A stretch of 64,000 nt of DNA. Origin: Saturnia japonica. Lineage: Eukaryota; Arthropoda; Insecta; Lepidoptera; Saturniidae. Below the pieces are notes generated by a model. That model was not told where the DNA came from. It saw only the letters and a list, made by a program, of their open reading frames with translations, and made no database searches. Positions 48,701-60,579 of this stretch are shown one piece after another (the stretch's first letter is position 1; each line of letters opens with the position of its first letter). The stretch covers positions 29,394,653 to 29,458,652 of the forward strand of contig CM065304.1 of assembly GCA_033032175.1 (NCBI GenBank), read 5' to 3'. The position numbers and the translations under genes were made by a program.

Positions 48701-50555
48701 AACATTTAAAAAAAATCTCCAAGTATATTTATCGATGCTCTACCTCTCTAATTTTGTTTAATATTCCTGTGGCTCCTCATGCGTTTATTGCAATTGTCAC
48801 ACCTTAAACAATGCTCACAGCTTACTGCGACATGCGCCGGCTGCAACCTGCGCTGCAAAACCCAGCTTGTTGTGCTCCCGCCAAAGTGTGTCTTAAAAAT
48901 ACTCGATCTGCCCAGAAGCAACAAGATCTGTCATAAATTTGTTTATTTCAAAGGACAAGCTAAATTAATTAAATAATTGGACTAATACAATTAAATTTAA
49001 TGTTCAATATGAAAATTGTATGTGTTGTAGCAAAATGGTTTAGTAGCCGAGATGAAATAAAAAATCTACTTATTATGACATCCGCCCGCTGCTTGAAGAG
49101 AACGATTAAAGTGGATTATCGATAACCGATAACTTGATAACTTTGTGCATCGGTTAACCGATAAGCAGGAACTACTTCGAAGCTTTTCTGATTATCATTA
49201 AACTTACCTACAATTTCTGCGTTAATAAGAATTGTTATCACCTATCCGGTATTCCTCTCGCGGATCGACTGTTTCAAAGTTTCCACCACAAGTGACAAAC
49301 AACTATTATGATCGAATTAAAAAAAAAAATATTTTCTGAAGTAGGTATGTCATCAATTTTTATCTTATTTATTCAAAACACAAATCGATTATACATAATA
49401 ATAGGTATTTTTACCTATGATGTTGACGTTTTATATAGAAAATATCAAACATTTTTTTGTAATGATAAGTATATATTTAATATGTTGTAGTGCCGATAAT
49501 TTTTGTCCACTTACTTATGCCATTTTAATGGAAGTTTACTAATTCCTTAGCTATAGAATTCCTGGAGACGGAAATCGGTGAACACTTTTTAAAGGCGCTT
49601 TTAATCGCTTCATCGGATTCGATATTTTGCCCAAGATCGAACAAAAATATTTAATCAGTTACAACAAGGACTGGTCAGTATGGTGACTAACGGAAAGCTT
49701 CCACTCATAACTCCAGTAGTTTTGAAATGATCCGATGTGCGAGCGTTATAGTAAAGAACTAATTGAGTAAAATACAATTTACAAGTATTGATTGTTTGAC
49801 TGTGAGCTAATTCATTATCATTTACAATTCTTCGCAATACACCTCTTCAATAATTTTAAGTAGAATGAAAGATATCAATATTCACACTAGCGAATATAAA
49901 AAATCAGCATTTGTATACTTTAATCCCAATATGATTAATATTCAACTATTCCCTCCTCCCCTTAAACTCCCCTTTACCCTTTACCCTTTGCCCAAAGAAC
50001 AGGTTTTGACGAAAGTTCTGGAAAAGTTCAATAATCGTCGACCCAACGGAAATGTATCGCACCATCTTTCGTCTAACCGAGTACACAACAATACATCAAG
50101 CGATTGTATTTAGAGTCTCAAACAAATTTTCTCGTCTATAAGCCCTGCGATCGTAGAACAACAGCTGTAACTCTGGTGTTCTGATTGATCCATTGCGTTC
50201 TGTTTTACCTCGTGGCAAAGCTGGGCACTGCCGGATTTGTTAATAGGCCGTAATGATGGCACATTTCAGAGAGCGCTCACTCGCTTTAGTAAGCCTTCAA
50301 GTGCATGCTCAATTATAATAAATATACACCGAACATAGTAATACAAATCTAGTACTACTCAGCAAGTTACTTGTTCACACAAGTTCACACGAATAAATAT
50401 TATTTTATATTTGGTGCTTGTTTCAATGTATACTATCGCCAAGTTGCTACTGAGTTCTCAGTTCTCACAGAACATTTAAAATTGCTATTTAGTGTGAATG
50501 TAAAAGTTTTTACATCCTTTTTGTCTCATCTAAGTTGAGCATCCTTAGAAATATG
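48701..50555. other. Gene-free stretch with palindrome cluster
   Basis: No gene is recognised. A cluster of palindromes built on 'cgataaccgat' is at 49113-49166. A (TTTACCC)-like run is near 49970-49990. Confidence 0.4.
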
Positions 50556-50559
50556 CATG

Positions 50560-51330
50560 AGTCAGATATAATCAATTCCACAAAAACAGTTGGGTGTCGT
50601 GTTGCCGATGGATCTCTCACAATTTAATTGAAGCTCAAAAAACGGACCGCGTCACTTGGTCCAAGGCCATGCTTACCAGACAACGAAGGGATATCAAATT
50701 TGGTGTGGGATTTAGCGACAGGTGACGAAACATGGATTTACAGTTACGATCCCAAAACAAAGCAGTAATAGATTGTTTGGGTCTTTCCAGGTGAGCCGAA
50801 ACAAAACAAACTGGCGAGTGTGCGGTCTGCCGCTAAGCGGATGATTGGTACATTTAAAAATAAAACTGAACACGTGGTTAATGTCGCTTTGGAGGATCGT
50901 CCTACAGTGAATATAAATTATAATAATAAGAATTTTATGAATGCAAAGTACATCTTATTTTATATTTATAAACATACAAAAATAAAAAACAAGAAATTGG
51001 CACATGACCATGATTGGAACATGGTTACCGAAGTTATTGACGAACTCCTTAAAAATAATCAAAAACGCCGTACCTATTTATTATCTTGCACCATGAAAAT
51101 GTTTATAAGTGTTTTCTCTCACATAGCCAAACAGACAAACGAATTTTTGAAAGGAAAGCATGTACATGTTATGGGTCATCCTGCATACAAGCCCGACCTG
51201 GTACCATGCGACTTCTTCCCGTTTTAAAAAATCAAGAATTATTTACGCGGTCAACAATTTTCATATCAGAAGAGGCTGTTGAAGAGTATAAAAGCATGTT
51301 TTTTTATACAAAGATAAAATAAATAAAAGA
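50560..51330 (+). pseudogene. mariner transposase remnant (third lineage)
   Basis: Broken plus-strand frames match a mariner of the type with TGDETWIY at the first catalytic site. Pieces are 'DLATGDETWIYSYDPKTK' near 50715 (first Asp kept), two adjacent stop codons near 50765, WVFPGEPKQNKLASVRSAAK and MIGTFKNKTEHVVNVALEDR. An AT-rich block of about 90 bp (50920-51010) fits no part of the family and may be an insertion. Then come EVIDELLKNNQKRR, an HHEN block in a shifted frame (Asp to Glu) and HPAYKPDLVPCDFF near 51180-51225. The copy is dead. Terminal repeats were not located. Confidence 0.75.
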
Positions 51331-51423
51331 TGAAATTACAAAATTAAAATCTAAAATCTAATTCCGCAATTAAATTGCTTCAATATAATTCTATCCGTAA
51401 ATAATCCCAGAGCATAACATCAA

Positions 51424-51429
51424 TTTATT
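51424..51429 (-). terminator. Putative poly(A) signal for the NDUFS8-like gene
   Basis: AATAAA on the minus strand about 180 bp downstream of the stop codon at 51609. In AT-rich DNA such hexamers are common, so this is only a candidate. Confidence 0.3.
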
Positions 51430-51608
51430 TGTTGTTTTAACTTAATAGGAACATTTTAGGTACTTGCAAACTACAATATAACATAGAAACAGTGAGCACC
51501 AATTCAAGAACCAGAACGTAGAAAAATCATTTTCATAGTGAATTAATTATAAATAAGTAAAAAACAAAATCACAACATAGATTTAAATTTTTCGAAAGTT
51601 ACACTTTA

Positions 51609-52042
51609 CTAACGATATAGATGGTTGTCCTTTATATTGCTTGCAATTTCAGGTTCCCAACGATCCCCATTCATTAATAATTTATCTTTGTTGTATAAAA
51701 GTTCCTCCCGAGTCTCAGTACAGTATTCAAAGTTAGGACCTTCCACAATCGCGTCGACCGGACACGCTTCCTGGCAATATCCACAGAATATGCACTTGGT
51801 CATGTCGATGTCGTAGCGCGTAGCTCTTCGTGATCCGTCAGAGCGCTCCTCCGCTTCGATGGTTATAGCCTGAGCTGGGCATAAAGCCTCACATAGTTTA
51901 CAAGCGATGCATCTCTCTTCACCTGAAGGATATCTGCGTAGGGCGTGTTCCCCTCTAAACCGAGGCGATAAAGGACCTTTCTCAAAAGGATAGTTTATCG
52001 TTGCGGGCTCTTTAAATATATGACCCAAAGTTACTGCGAAAC
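51609..52042 (-). CDS. NDUFS8: NDUFS8-like complex I subunit, exon 2 (C-terminal)
   Basis: Encodes residues 100 (part) to 243 of a protein like NADH:ubiquinone oxidoreductase iron-sulfur subunit 8 (TYKY/ND-23). In complex I this subunit carries clusters N6a and N6b that pass electrons to N2 near the quinone site, on the matrix side of the mitochondrial inner membrane. The exon starts after a good acceptor ('ttgtgaatttcag') and reads [20 protein letters not shown]. Both 4Fe-4S motifs are complete: [12 protein letters not shown] (Cys 144, 147, 150, 154) and [12 protein letters not shown] (Cys 183, 186, 189, 193). It ends at the usual LYR terminus. Several positions that are nearly fixed in animals, as I recall them, differ: CEAL for CEAI, CIFCGY for [16 protein letters not shown] for FEFSTETHEE. 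No stop or frameshift is present, so it is probably functional but diverged. Confidence 0.93.
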
Positions 52043-52270
52043 CTGAAATTCACAAAATGTTTATATAAGTACAAATACATTGACATACAGTTTGTCATCG
52101 AGCAATTAAATCATTTATGTTGTGGTGCTTAGCACGGATCTAAACTTCATTCAAATTATGGTATTAATATAAAAAAAAAAACTGCAGACGTTATTTGGTT
52201 AATAGCAGGCGAAATATGAGAAACTAAAACCTTCCGAGTGTTCAATAAGAGAAGGGTACCTTTATAGTAA

Positions 52271-52747
52271 ACTAGCTGTGCCCGTGGCTTCACTCATGTG
52301 GACTACAGAATGCCCGCGCTAATCTTGCTCCCTCGCTCCCGGCTATTTTAAATAAAAAAATGCTTTTTGTGGATGTACCTTAGAAGATAGACGTATACTC
52401 TCCCGGAGCTTTTTTAGGTCTTTTTAATGCCTATAATTATGTAGTACATTAATTTATTATATCTCGTATGGTTTACTCAGCATAAAAGCGTCCGAATTGA
52501 TTCACCATGACCAGTTTTTTTTTAAATTGTGCGGAACCCTAATTCTTTTTCTAAAATCAAAGTAGCCTAAGTTAATCCCTATATAATCAGTTATCTATCA
52601 GTGAAAGTCCAAATAGACAGAGACAAAAATTTATAAAATGGCCTTTTTTTGTAGGTATCGTATATATGTACTTTCATACGCATTCAGTAAGAAGTGTTAT
52701 TTTTACATTACAGACACTTCAATTTTATTAATTGTTTATGCATAGAT
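52271..52747 (+). repeat. Family R copy inside the NDUFS8-like intron
   Basis: Lies antisense to the gene and fills about half of the 947-bp intron. It starts 'actagctgtgcccgtggctt' and ends with 'cacttcaattttattaattg'. The block 'ccgtcaaaatcggtccaacc' through 'acccggaac' is deleted; the sequence jumps from 'cagtgaaagtcc' to 'aaatagacagagac'. Confidence 0.8.
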
Positions 52748-52989
52748 TCACCTTTAAATATATAACACGACTTTGAAGACTTTATTTTACGCGATTAAAA
52801 TGCGGACGGTTTTACCGCGTGAACCCACTTAAGTTCCCTGGACGTGAAACCGGGAGAAACTTTGAGAGGGGTCTAATAAAGTAGGAACAGCTGAGACGTG
52901 ATGAAATTCAGCTACGGCAGCGTATTCCGTACAAACTATTTACTCTGTATTGTAGTTTTGTTAACCTTAATAAAAACAAAACTGCGAAC

Positions 52990-53287
52990 CTCTTACTAAT
53001 TCCGTCCAAAACACAACTTGCGAAGCTCGATCCACGAAGTCTCTCATTGTCGTCGAAGGGGGCTTATCGTTTATATAGATAAACTTCACGTCGTATTTAG
53101 TACGGGGACTACAGAAAAATGGAGGATATTGGGGACAAGGAGGGCAGGGAGGTGCCGGTGGACACGGAGGGCATGGTGGAGATTCAGGTAAACAAGGATT
53201 ACAGTCATCTGTTTTACATCTACTAACTATTATAGCCAGAATTTCATTCTGTTTTTTAACTGCTCTCACATTTCGCAACGAATACAT
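52990..53287 (-). CDS. NDUFS8: NDUFS8-like complex I subunit, exon 1 (N-terminal)
   Basis: The ATG at 53287 opens residues 1-99 plus the first base of codon 100; splicing G|GT restores Gly and joins WTELVRG to FAVTLGH. Spliced, the CDS is 732 nt (243 residues plus stop), longer than the roughly 210-220 residues usual for NDUFS8. Residues 1-23 carry Arg/Lys and no acid until Glu15 and could be a targeting peptide. Residues 24-61 form a Cys/Pro-rich block with eight Cys, including PPCPPCPPAPPCPPCP, which I do not know from NDUFS8. From about 63 onward (TKYDVKFIYIND...RDFVDRASQVVFWTELVRG) it resembles the normal pre-cluster region. The chosen donor (GTTCGC) is weak; a stronger GTAAGA starts 7 nt upstream but would give a premature stop. 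An upstream non-coding exon cannot be excluded. Confidence 0.75.
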
Positions 53288-54403
53288 GATCGTGTACTTT
53301 ACACTAAACCAACACTTTTAAAATTCACATAATTGTCAACTTATTGACACGTTGAAATATAATTTTATTTTTTATTTTATGAATATTTATATAATGCAAA
53401 AGTAACCAGTATTATAAAAAAATTTAAACAATTTTAAATGAAGAACTTTAATGTAATTAATTGTATTTGATAGATCAAAAGAAATGGAAATAAATATTAT
53501 AGGTATAAAAATTTGTTATTTAAAACTCAACAATTCGGAAAAATAAAACGTAGAAACGTTATTTACCGCGAACAACATTTCGTGGAGGTAGGAGAGTTTC
53601 ATTATAATATTAAGGTCCCATTATATTATTTAATGCTCTATTTTTATGATGTTATTTTCCTATGACTATCAAAGAATTTTAAATATTCTTCATTAATGAC
53701 TATTTTTATTTACTTCCCACATAAAATATTATGCGTTCGAAGAAATAGGTTTGAACACTTTAAACAGGACGTTGTTATTTTTGACCCTGTAAGATAAAAG
53801 CATCGGACACTCATGATAATTATTAATTTATTTTATTATATTAAATGCATATATCTGTTTCACACGGACTAGCTGCGTACCGTAATAAACAAAAAAAGGA
53901 TTCGAAACGATTAATAAACGTTTGACGCCGCCATTTTTGCCAAACATCAGCAAATGTTATTTTAAACAAAGGTAGGGATGTGCAACTACTATTAGTTAGT
54001 AATCAATCTTCTGGTAGGTACATAAATATAATTAAATCATAAATTAAACATTTTAATTAAATCTGACTGAATATGTTTTTAATGAAGTACTTTCAAAAAG
54101 AGCGATAGATGTCACAATAATAACCTAATTACTTAAGTACATAACATAATTATGTACATAACCAAATCTACCTAAAATATGTCCACAAAAGTCGAATGGT
54201 TTTGTTTTCTAAATCATTTTGTTTTTGTTCTCACACATTCAAATAATGTTTATGATACGTAATTGAGTATGTATTTATAAAATGAGATATCAATGATGAT
54301 GAATTGAATAATCGATTATCACTACTGTCACGATCATGACTGATGGACGAGGACGACACTCACTCACTCACTCTTCGTGACTGTGTAGACTGTAGTTCAC
54401 TGT
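53288..54403. other. Upstream flank of NDUFS8-like gene
   Basis: No coding sequence is recognised. It must contain the gene's promoter unless a further 5' exon exists, but I see no clear TATA box/initiator pair that can be told apart from the AT-rich background. It ends in a (CACT)-rich run at 54357-54374. Confidence 0.35.
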
Positions 54404-54858
54404 AGTGGTGGGCGATTATGAAAAATTTACTTCGAGATATTCAAATATAAATGATCATTCATAATCGAGCCTTTAATGTATTACCCAGAGGTAGGCGATT
54501 ATGAATGATGACTGGTACCTATTCAAAACAAAGAGAGAACAGCTAAAAAAGGGTCGCGCAGTTGTAAACAAAGTTCTTTACAAGATCACAACAATTAGCT
54601 ACAAAAAACAACAAAAAAGGTCGTTCAGTCATAATAATCACTAATTTTATCAAATTATTAACCTAGCATTAGTAATTACTAATGGTAATTTGAATATGAA
54701 TTATCACTTATACTTATAGAACTACTAATATTAGTAATTAGTAATGTTACTTCGATTATGAATGATCACTCATCATCGAACTACTAATTTGTGATATCTC
54801 AAGATATCTTCATAATCGAATTATTACATTAGTATATATCGTATTCGCGCACCCCTAA
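54404..54858. mobile_element. hAT-type MITE, complete, with 8-bp target duplication
   Basis: TTCACTGT occurs at 54396-54403 and again at 54859-54866, exactly bracketing a 455-bp non-coding element. The left terminus is AGTGGTGGGCGATTATGA; the right terminus read in reverse is TTAGGGGTGCGCGAATACG, so the inverted repeats are imperfect. An 8-bp duplication and an (C/T)AGTGG-like end fit hAT elements. Internally it is rich in 'attagtaattag' and 'aatgatcattcataatcgag' motifs. A second copy is cut by the window edge at 1-220. Confidence 0.85.
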
Positions 54859-54878
54859 TTCACTGTACCTCATAACAT

Positions 54879-55178
54879 TTACGATGCTATTATAACCTCA
54901 AAAGCTGTTTTTTTTTTTATAATATAATTCTTCAGGTAGTCCGCTGTAAAATGATGAATGTATGGGAATCTACTAAAGATTTTGAATGCAACACATAATT
55001 TTCCGTTGCTATTAGTTTCTGGGCGAAAAAGTATGCAGACAGAACAATGTCCCTTGTCCACATATTTTTTACAATAAAGTAATGACTCGTTATCGCTTAA
55101 AGGCATAAACGCTATCCTGTGATATTGAACAGAGAACAATAAACCGAGTCGCATTCGAACCGCATTATAATTAAACAA
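54879..55178 (-). CDS. Unrecognised 99-codon ORF
   Basis: Starts MFNYNAVRMRLGLLFSVQYH and contains CKKYVDKGHCSVCILFRPE, four Cys in all, with a basic C-terminus. I recognise no family. It lies 12 bp beyond the right target duplication of the MITE. It could be an exon or a chance frame; its ATG-to-stop length is only slightly above background here. Confidence 0.2.
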   Translation of the reverse strand: MFNYNAVRMRLGLLFSVQYHRIAFMPLSDNESLLYCKKYVDKGHCSVCILFRPETNSNGKLCVAFKIFSRFPYIHHFTADYLKNYIIKKKTAFEVIIAS

Positions 55179-56575
55179 TAAATTAGTAACTTGTCATCAA
55201 TTAGTGTTAGATATTTGTTGGTATGAATATTGACACCGTACTAATGACCCGCACTATTGACGGGGCGCGATAGCAACTGGTGTTCTCTGTGACTGCACGT
55301 ATTATTTATGCTGGCAAACAACAGGAGTGAAGATCATTCTCGCTCGAACTATCGGACGATTCAATACATGACTGAAAAACATACATCATAAATAATACAT
55401 AACGCAATTTATAGACTATACAACTATCCATATATTTAAAAATATACCCTAAATGTAACTTCAGACTACAAACTAACAGACGGACAAAATTAAATGATAT
55501 ATAATATGATTTCGGCTCTTTACTGTTTTATTGTAACTATAAATTTTATGATTGATTTTAATAATTGAATTATTGCCGCTTGTTCAGTCGTCCTGGTTCA
55601 TTGCCACTCCAAAATCAATTTACGTTAATACTGGAAGAGACACGGCTGGCTCCGTTAAAGGCATACTCCAAGCCTGCGAGAAAGAGACAAAATCTGCCTT
55701 ATAACTAGGGTTGCCATAATTGGCTAGGCTCTCGTCGGGATACCAAGAGAACAAAAAAATTTTTTTTTATATAGATTCATTATTATTATTCATTTTGCTC
55801 TTTTACATATTTATAAAACTGCTACTGGATTTGTGTCCTTGTTGAAGGATGGATTAATACTATATTATCTTTAGGCCATTCGGATTGATTGTTATGAAAA
55901 GTCATGTGATTTGACTCTTAAACTGTAAAAAGTATGCGATTTTGCTCTTGATTTTTTAATTAAACTTGGTTTCGCGAGCCTGGAGATACAAGACTATTTC
56001 AAATAATTTAGATTCTTATATTGACTTCCAGTACAGTTGTCTAATTGACTAATACGCTCTTCCATCAATGACAAACCGTTTGACAAGCAAACCATGGCAT
56101 AAGTACGTTCGTAGAGCTTCTCATCAGATCAGTTGTCGAGTGGCGGACACGGCACGACAGTGCTCTGAACTGTCTACACATTTTTCGTTCCCACATATTA
56201 ATACAGATGAGTCGGTGTAAAAATGTCCCATTTCTTAACTTTAAGTTACAGGTACGTCACGAACATAGAAACCACAAACCTAATTGAATTTGTCGCTAGC
56301 CTTATCGAGAAATGATCCGTTGCTCATTCTCACTTCCCACTCGTCGTTAGAATGCTATTATGTTAATACCAGAAGCTCGTATGACTAAACACACACGGGC
56401 TACATATGACTACACGTGAATTATTTAACACAGTTAAGCATATGGATTCTATTCTTTCCATTACATAGGGCGTAACTCCGTTGAACTTTTGGCAATGAGC
56501 AAAAAAGTAAATAATTAGAAATTTTCTTACATAACTCTTTTCTTTTTATGATTTATTTCCTCAAGTTTATAGAAT
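55179..56575. other. Gene-free stretch
   Basis: No gene is recognised. The interval 55585-55750 is less AT-rich and reads like an old repeat ('ctagggttgccataattggc'). Confidence 0.35.
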
Positions 56576-56803
56576 ACTAGCTGTGCCCGTGGCTTCGCAC
56601 ACGTGGACTAAATGTCTACAATTTTGTAGTACATTAATTTGCTATATCGATTATGGTTTACTCAGCGTAAGCCATTTAAACGCCCGAATTGACTCACCAT
56701 GACCAGTTCTTTTTTATTTGTGCGGAACACGAATTCTTTTTCTAAAATAAAAGTAGCCTAAATTACTCCCTATAATATCAGCTATTTATCAGTGAAAGTC
56801 ACA
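56576..56803 (+). repeat. Family R copy with internal and 3' deletions
   Basis: The head 'actagctgtgcccgtggctt' through 'cacgtggacta' is joined directly to 'aatgtctacaattttgtag', so about 150 bp of the GC-rich segment is gone. It stops at 'cagtgaaagtcac', before the (cagacaga) tract. Confidence 0.75.
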
Positions 56804-59800
56804 CAGAACGAAAAGGCGTGAAAATTTTAGTAAGAGTGCACCAAACAGTCAATTTAGCCAAAACGGTATTTTACGCCCATTGTAACTGAAAAAGTCGATA
56901 CACCAGTAAGCAAATATTACAGAATATACGATCATTCAAATATATCATATAATTATTAAAGAAGTTACGATATGTCACGGTTATAAAATAGAAAAAATAC
57001 AAAACCTATGGTAGGGTTGATACTAATTTAACTTCATGTTTGATTGGTTGTCTTAGCAAATCCTATATTACTCTGTGTCTGATAGTTCACGTGTATCTAA
57101 GAGAAGTCTACGTCATAACATAACATTCTCGGTGAAGTAAAGTAAAATATTTGTTTGTAGGTATATAAGCAAAGCCGTACTGCATTATATCGCCGTGAAC
57201 TTTCATTTTCGTTGTTTATATTCCGCGTTCTAAATGCGACATATCACGCACTGCAAATAAAGTTGCTAGTGATTTTTGTCACCTCCTGCGTCCAACGCAC
57301 TCCCGAGCAAGTGTCAATTTATTTAACAATGCGGTGAGACAAATAATTTCATACAGCACAAATTATTCACGCGGTTTGTAATAATTATTATATCCGCTAC
57401 CAGTGGCGGCGCTAGACCAAATGAAGACGTCTGCGACATCCTGAGTGCGAGACCCCTTTCATTTCCTAGTCAGAAGGAAAACGATAAATAGTACTAATTA
57501 CTAATGGCTATTGCTAATCAAAGGTGGTTTACCTTCCTCTTTAGCTCGATGTGCATTATTTTACTACTCATGTGTACGGAGATATATACGAACTAGCGGT
57601 GTGCCCGCTGTTGCACACGTGTTTCATATTACGCAGTAATTATTTACATTTATTGAAAGTTGAAACAGCCTATCAATTTAGCATTTGGCATGTACTTCCC
57701 GTATATCATTTTCATCAAAAATGTTTTTTTTACATATTTCTGAAATTATTGTTGACGATTCTTCTAGCCTATCAATTATGAAATCACGTACGTATGCATC
57801 CCATCCCATGTAGGAAATTTTGTCAAACGCGGATGATAAATAGTTAATTTTTAATTATAAAAATATTTTTCACAAGTATTGTATCCGGAACATACGTACA
57901 GCAATATGATGTACTCGACGATAGATTTTACACTCGAGTAGGAGTAATAGAAAACGTGCCATCGTCACGGAAAGGTTTCATTGCGATGTCTTTCTTCAGT
58001 TAAAACTCAAAATTATTGCAGCATTCAAACCCACTACTTTCGCAGTCATAGAGAACCATCGTAGCTTCAATAGGCATCAATTAGTTTTCCCGCGGCTGCA
58101 TTTAATACCCGTTCATGTTTCTAGGTGTTTCCTAACGTGCTATAGTTCTTTGAAAAAATCATCAATTAAACGTAACTAAAGTTGTAAAAGTATATATTAT
58201 ACCCTCATTATTTCTCATGGAGTGTGTTTTACGATGACTGCGTGAGCCATTCCGAACAATAAAACTGCGGAAATCGAATAAAAAAAGTTTATTACTTGAA
58301 TATAAATACATCTTTTTGATACACACACTGATAATACATATTATTATATTTAGTAATAGAGCCTTCATATACAGAAATCACATAGATGTAATCATATTTA
58401 CAAGAAATTTAATTCAGTACTCATAATAATTTGGCTCACGGGGATGGCATACATACATATAACAATTTTGCGTACATTTTTTCAAGTCCGGGAGCCAAAG
58501 AGTTTAATAATCACATATATTTATTATAATATCAAATCGGTTACATTAATTACAAATTCTATGTACCTACATGTAGATATATTAAGCAAAAAATTATAGA
58601 AAGAAAAGGAAACCTACAATCACACCTACAATAATATTGTTATTCGATTTGTAAATTGAATTTCTTGTACAAGTTATTGAAGTATCAGTGTTAGTGTTGC
58701 CAATTTTGATATTTCCAAGATTATTATCGATAAAGTTTACAATTATACCATTTCATTGAATCATACCAATTTACTAGATAATTTTTAACAAAAAGAAAAA
58801 ACAATTTCAATTATTATGAGTCTTCTAGTGTATCGTTGACGTTGAAGGTCCAATTCCATTGAAATTAAAATCGGACCAATATATATATATATATATATAA
58901 TTTTATGTACAAAAATATAAATGTATAAAAAGTAAGTAGTAGTAGTAATATAAGCCGAATCATGGCAATAAGGATGTCAATTCAAAAGTGTTATAACTCG
59001 AAATCATAACTCATTTCGTAGTAGTAGTGCTTTCAATCTGGACGTTTTAAAAAGCTTGGGATTGAAGCACATCTATATTTAACATCAATGATCAATAAAC
59101 AGGATCAATAAAATTGGATTGAAGTGTGGCTTTTAATTATTATAATATTTACTTTGGATCCGTTTTTTTTTTTCCAATGGGGACTATAGTAATTAATTAT
59201 ATTTATTTTAAATTTTAACAATTTGATTTTTTACAAGATTCTGTCTTCCCTGGTGAGTAAAGTCCACCAGCTCAGCACTGCGTAGGTACTTGGTGTTTTA
59301 TATTTTAGTTCTGTTGTAAATCCAAGATTTTAATTGTATTTCATTTAATTTAATTGTACATACAATTGAATTTTCGTTGATTTTCTGACATTTCAAGGAG
59401 ACAGTTTTTTTTTTTTGTAAATAAAAAGAGCGTTCCTAAAAGTTTCGTATGAGTAGATAGTAGAAATATTTTTTAAGCAACAAAGTACGCACATTTAAAG
59501 CCATATTTTAATATAGCTCAATCCAGTAGTATTCAAACATTTGAAATGCATGATTAATCATATAAATTATTAAAAAATATGTTAATACTAGTTATGTTTA
59601 TGACGCATATTCGTATAGAATGCGGCTGTAATAAGCATATTCGTACAAAGAAATATCTATTAATAAAGTGTCATAGTGTTTTTTTTAAACTTTGGAAAAC
59701 ATTGAGACGAGTATCGTGACAGTAGGACACGGCTGGATTGTGATACCAGGAACAATTACAATTAATTTGAAAATTGCATTTACGGGTTTATAAATATTTA

Positions 59801-60579
59801 CTTATACTAATTACTTACATCTAGAACAACTCTCATTGTGAACACTACATACATATACATGTCTTTATTACAAAGCATTCACAGTTTTTAAACTAGACAA
59901 TATCTCTGAAATTAATATTACCGATTGCTTAATCTATTTTCAAACATATACTAACATCAATTATTAATACTACAATATTATTAAATTGATTAAAAATGAA
60001 ACATATTATATCATAAAAGGACTATACTAACAAGATATTCTGATACAAACGGCATGTACCTAGTTACATATAAAAGATAGCTCTAACTCTCGCCTTACAT
60101 TTTGACCCTTCCATTAAGAGTTTCTCTTGGGATTTCATCTCAAAAATTTTCTCTGTAGTTAATAACCATCGCAATAGACATTTTACGTAAAAAATACACT
60201 AATTTTTATCTTTATTTTATCCTGTTTCCAACAGTTACTCTTTAGAGAAACACTTATAGTAACATACCTAGGGTTTTAATTTATATATTAGACGCACAAC
60301 ATCAATTTTATAGGCTATACCAAGGGTTATTTATGTACAGTCCCCTCTGTTTGTTTTTCTAATATTTATTTATTAATAATTGGTGTTTTCCTTACAGTGT
60401 AGATACAAATAAATTTGTTCGACATTATAACGTAAATATCAAATCTAAACTACTAGTTGACGTATTACAGTTAGATTTAACTATTTAACCTATTGCGAAT
60501 AACCATCTTATGGCATTTGTTTATGTTTATATTTAATATAGTCATTTATATTTAAAAAAAAGAAAAAAAAAAGTCATCT
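56804..60579. other. Long gene-free AT-rich stretch
   Basis: No recognisable gene. A (TA)n run is at 58880-58899. A retroposon-head-like 'aactagcggtgtgcccgctg' occurs at 57591. The 'cagtggcggcgctag' at 57411 may be a decayed transposon end. Confidence 0.35.

Noticed and set aside
52967..52989. Read-through of NDUFS8-like exon 1 past the donor (SQFCFY end)
   Set aside because: The FAVTLGH continuation is supplied by exon 2 with a matching phase, so these residues are intronic.
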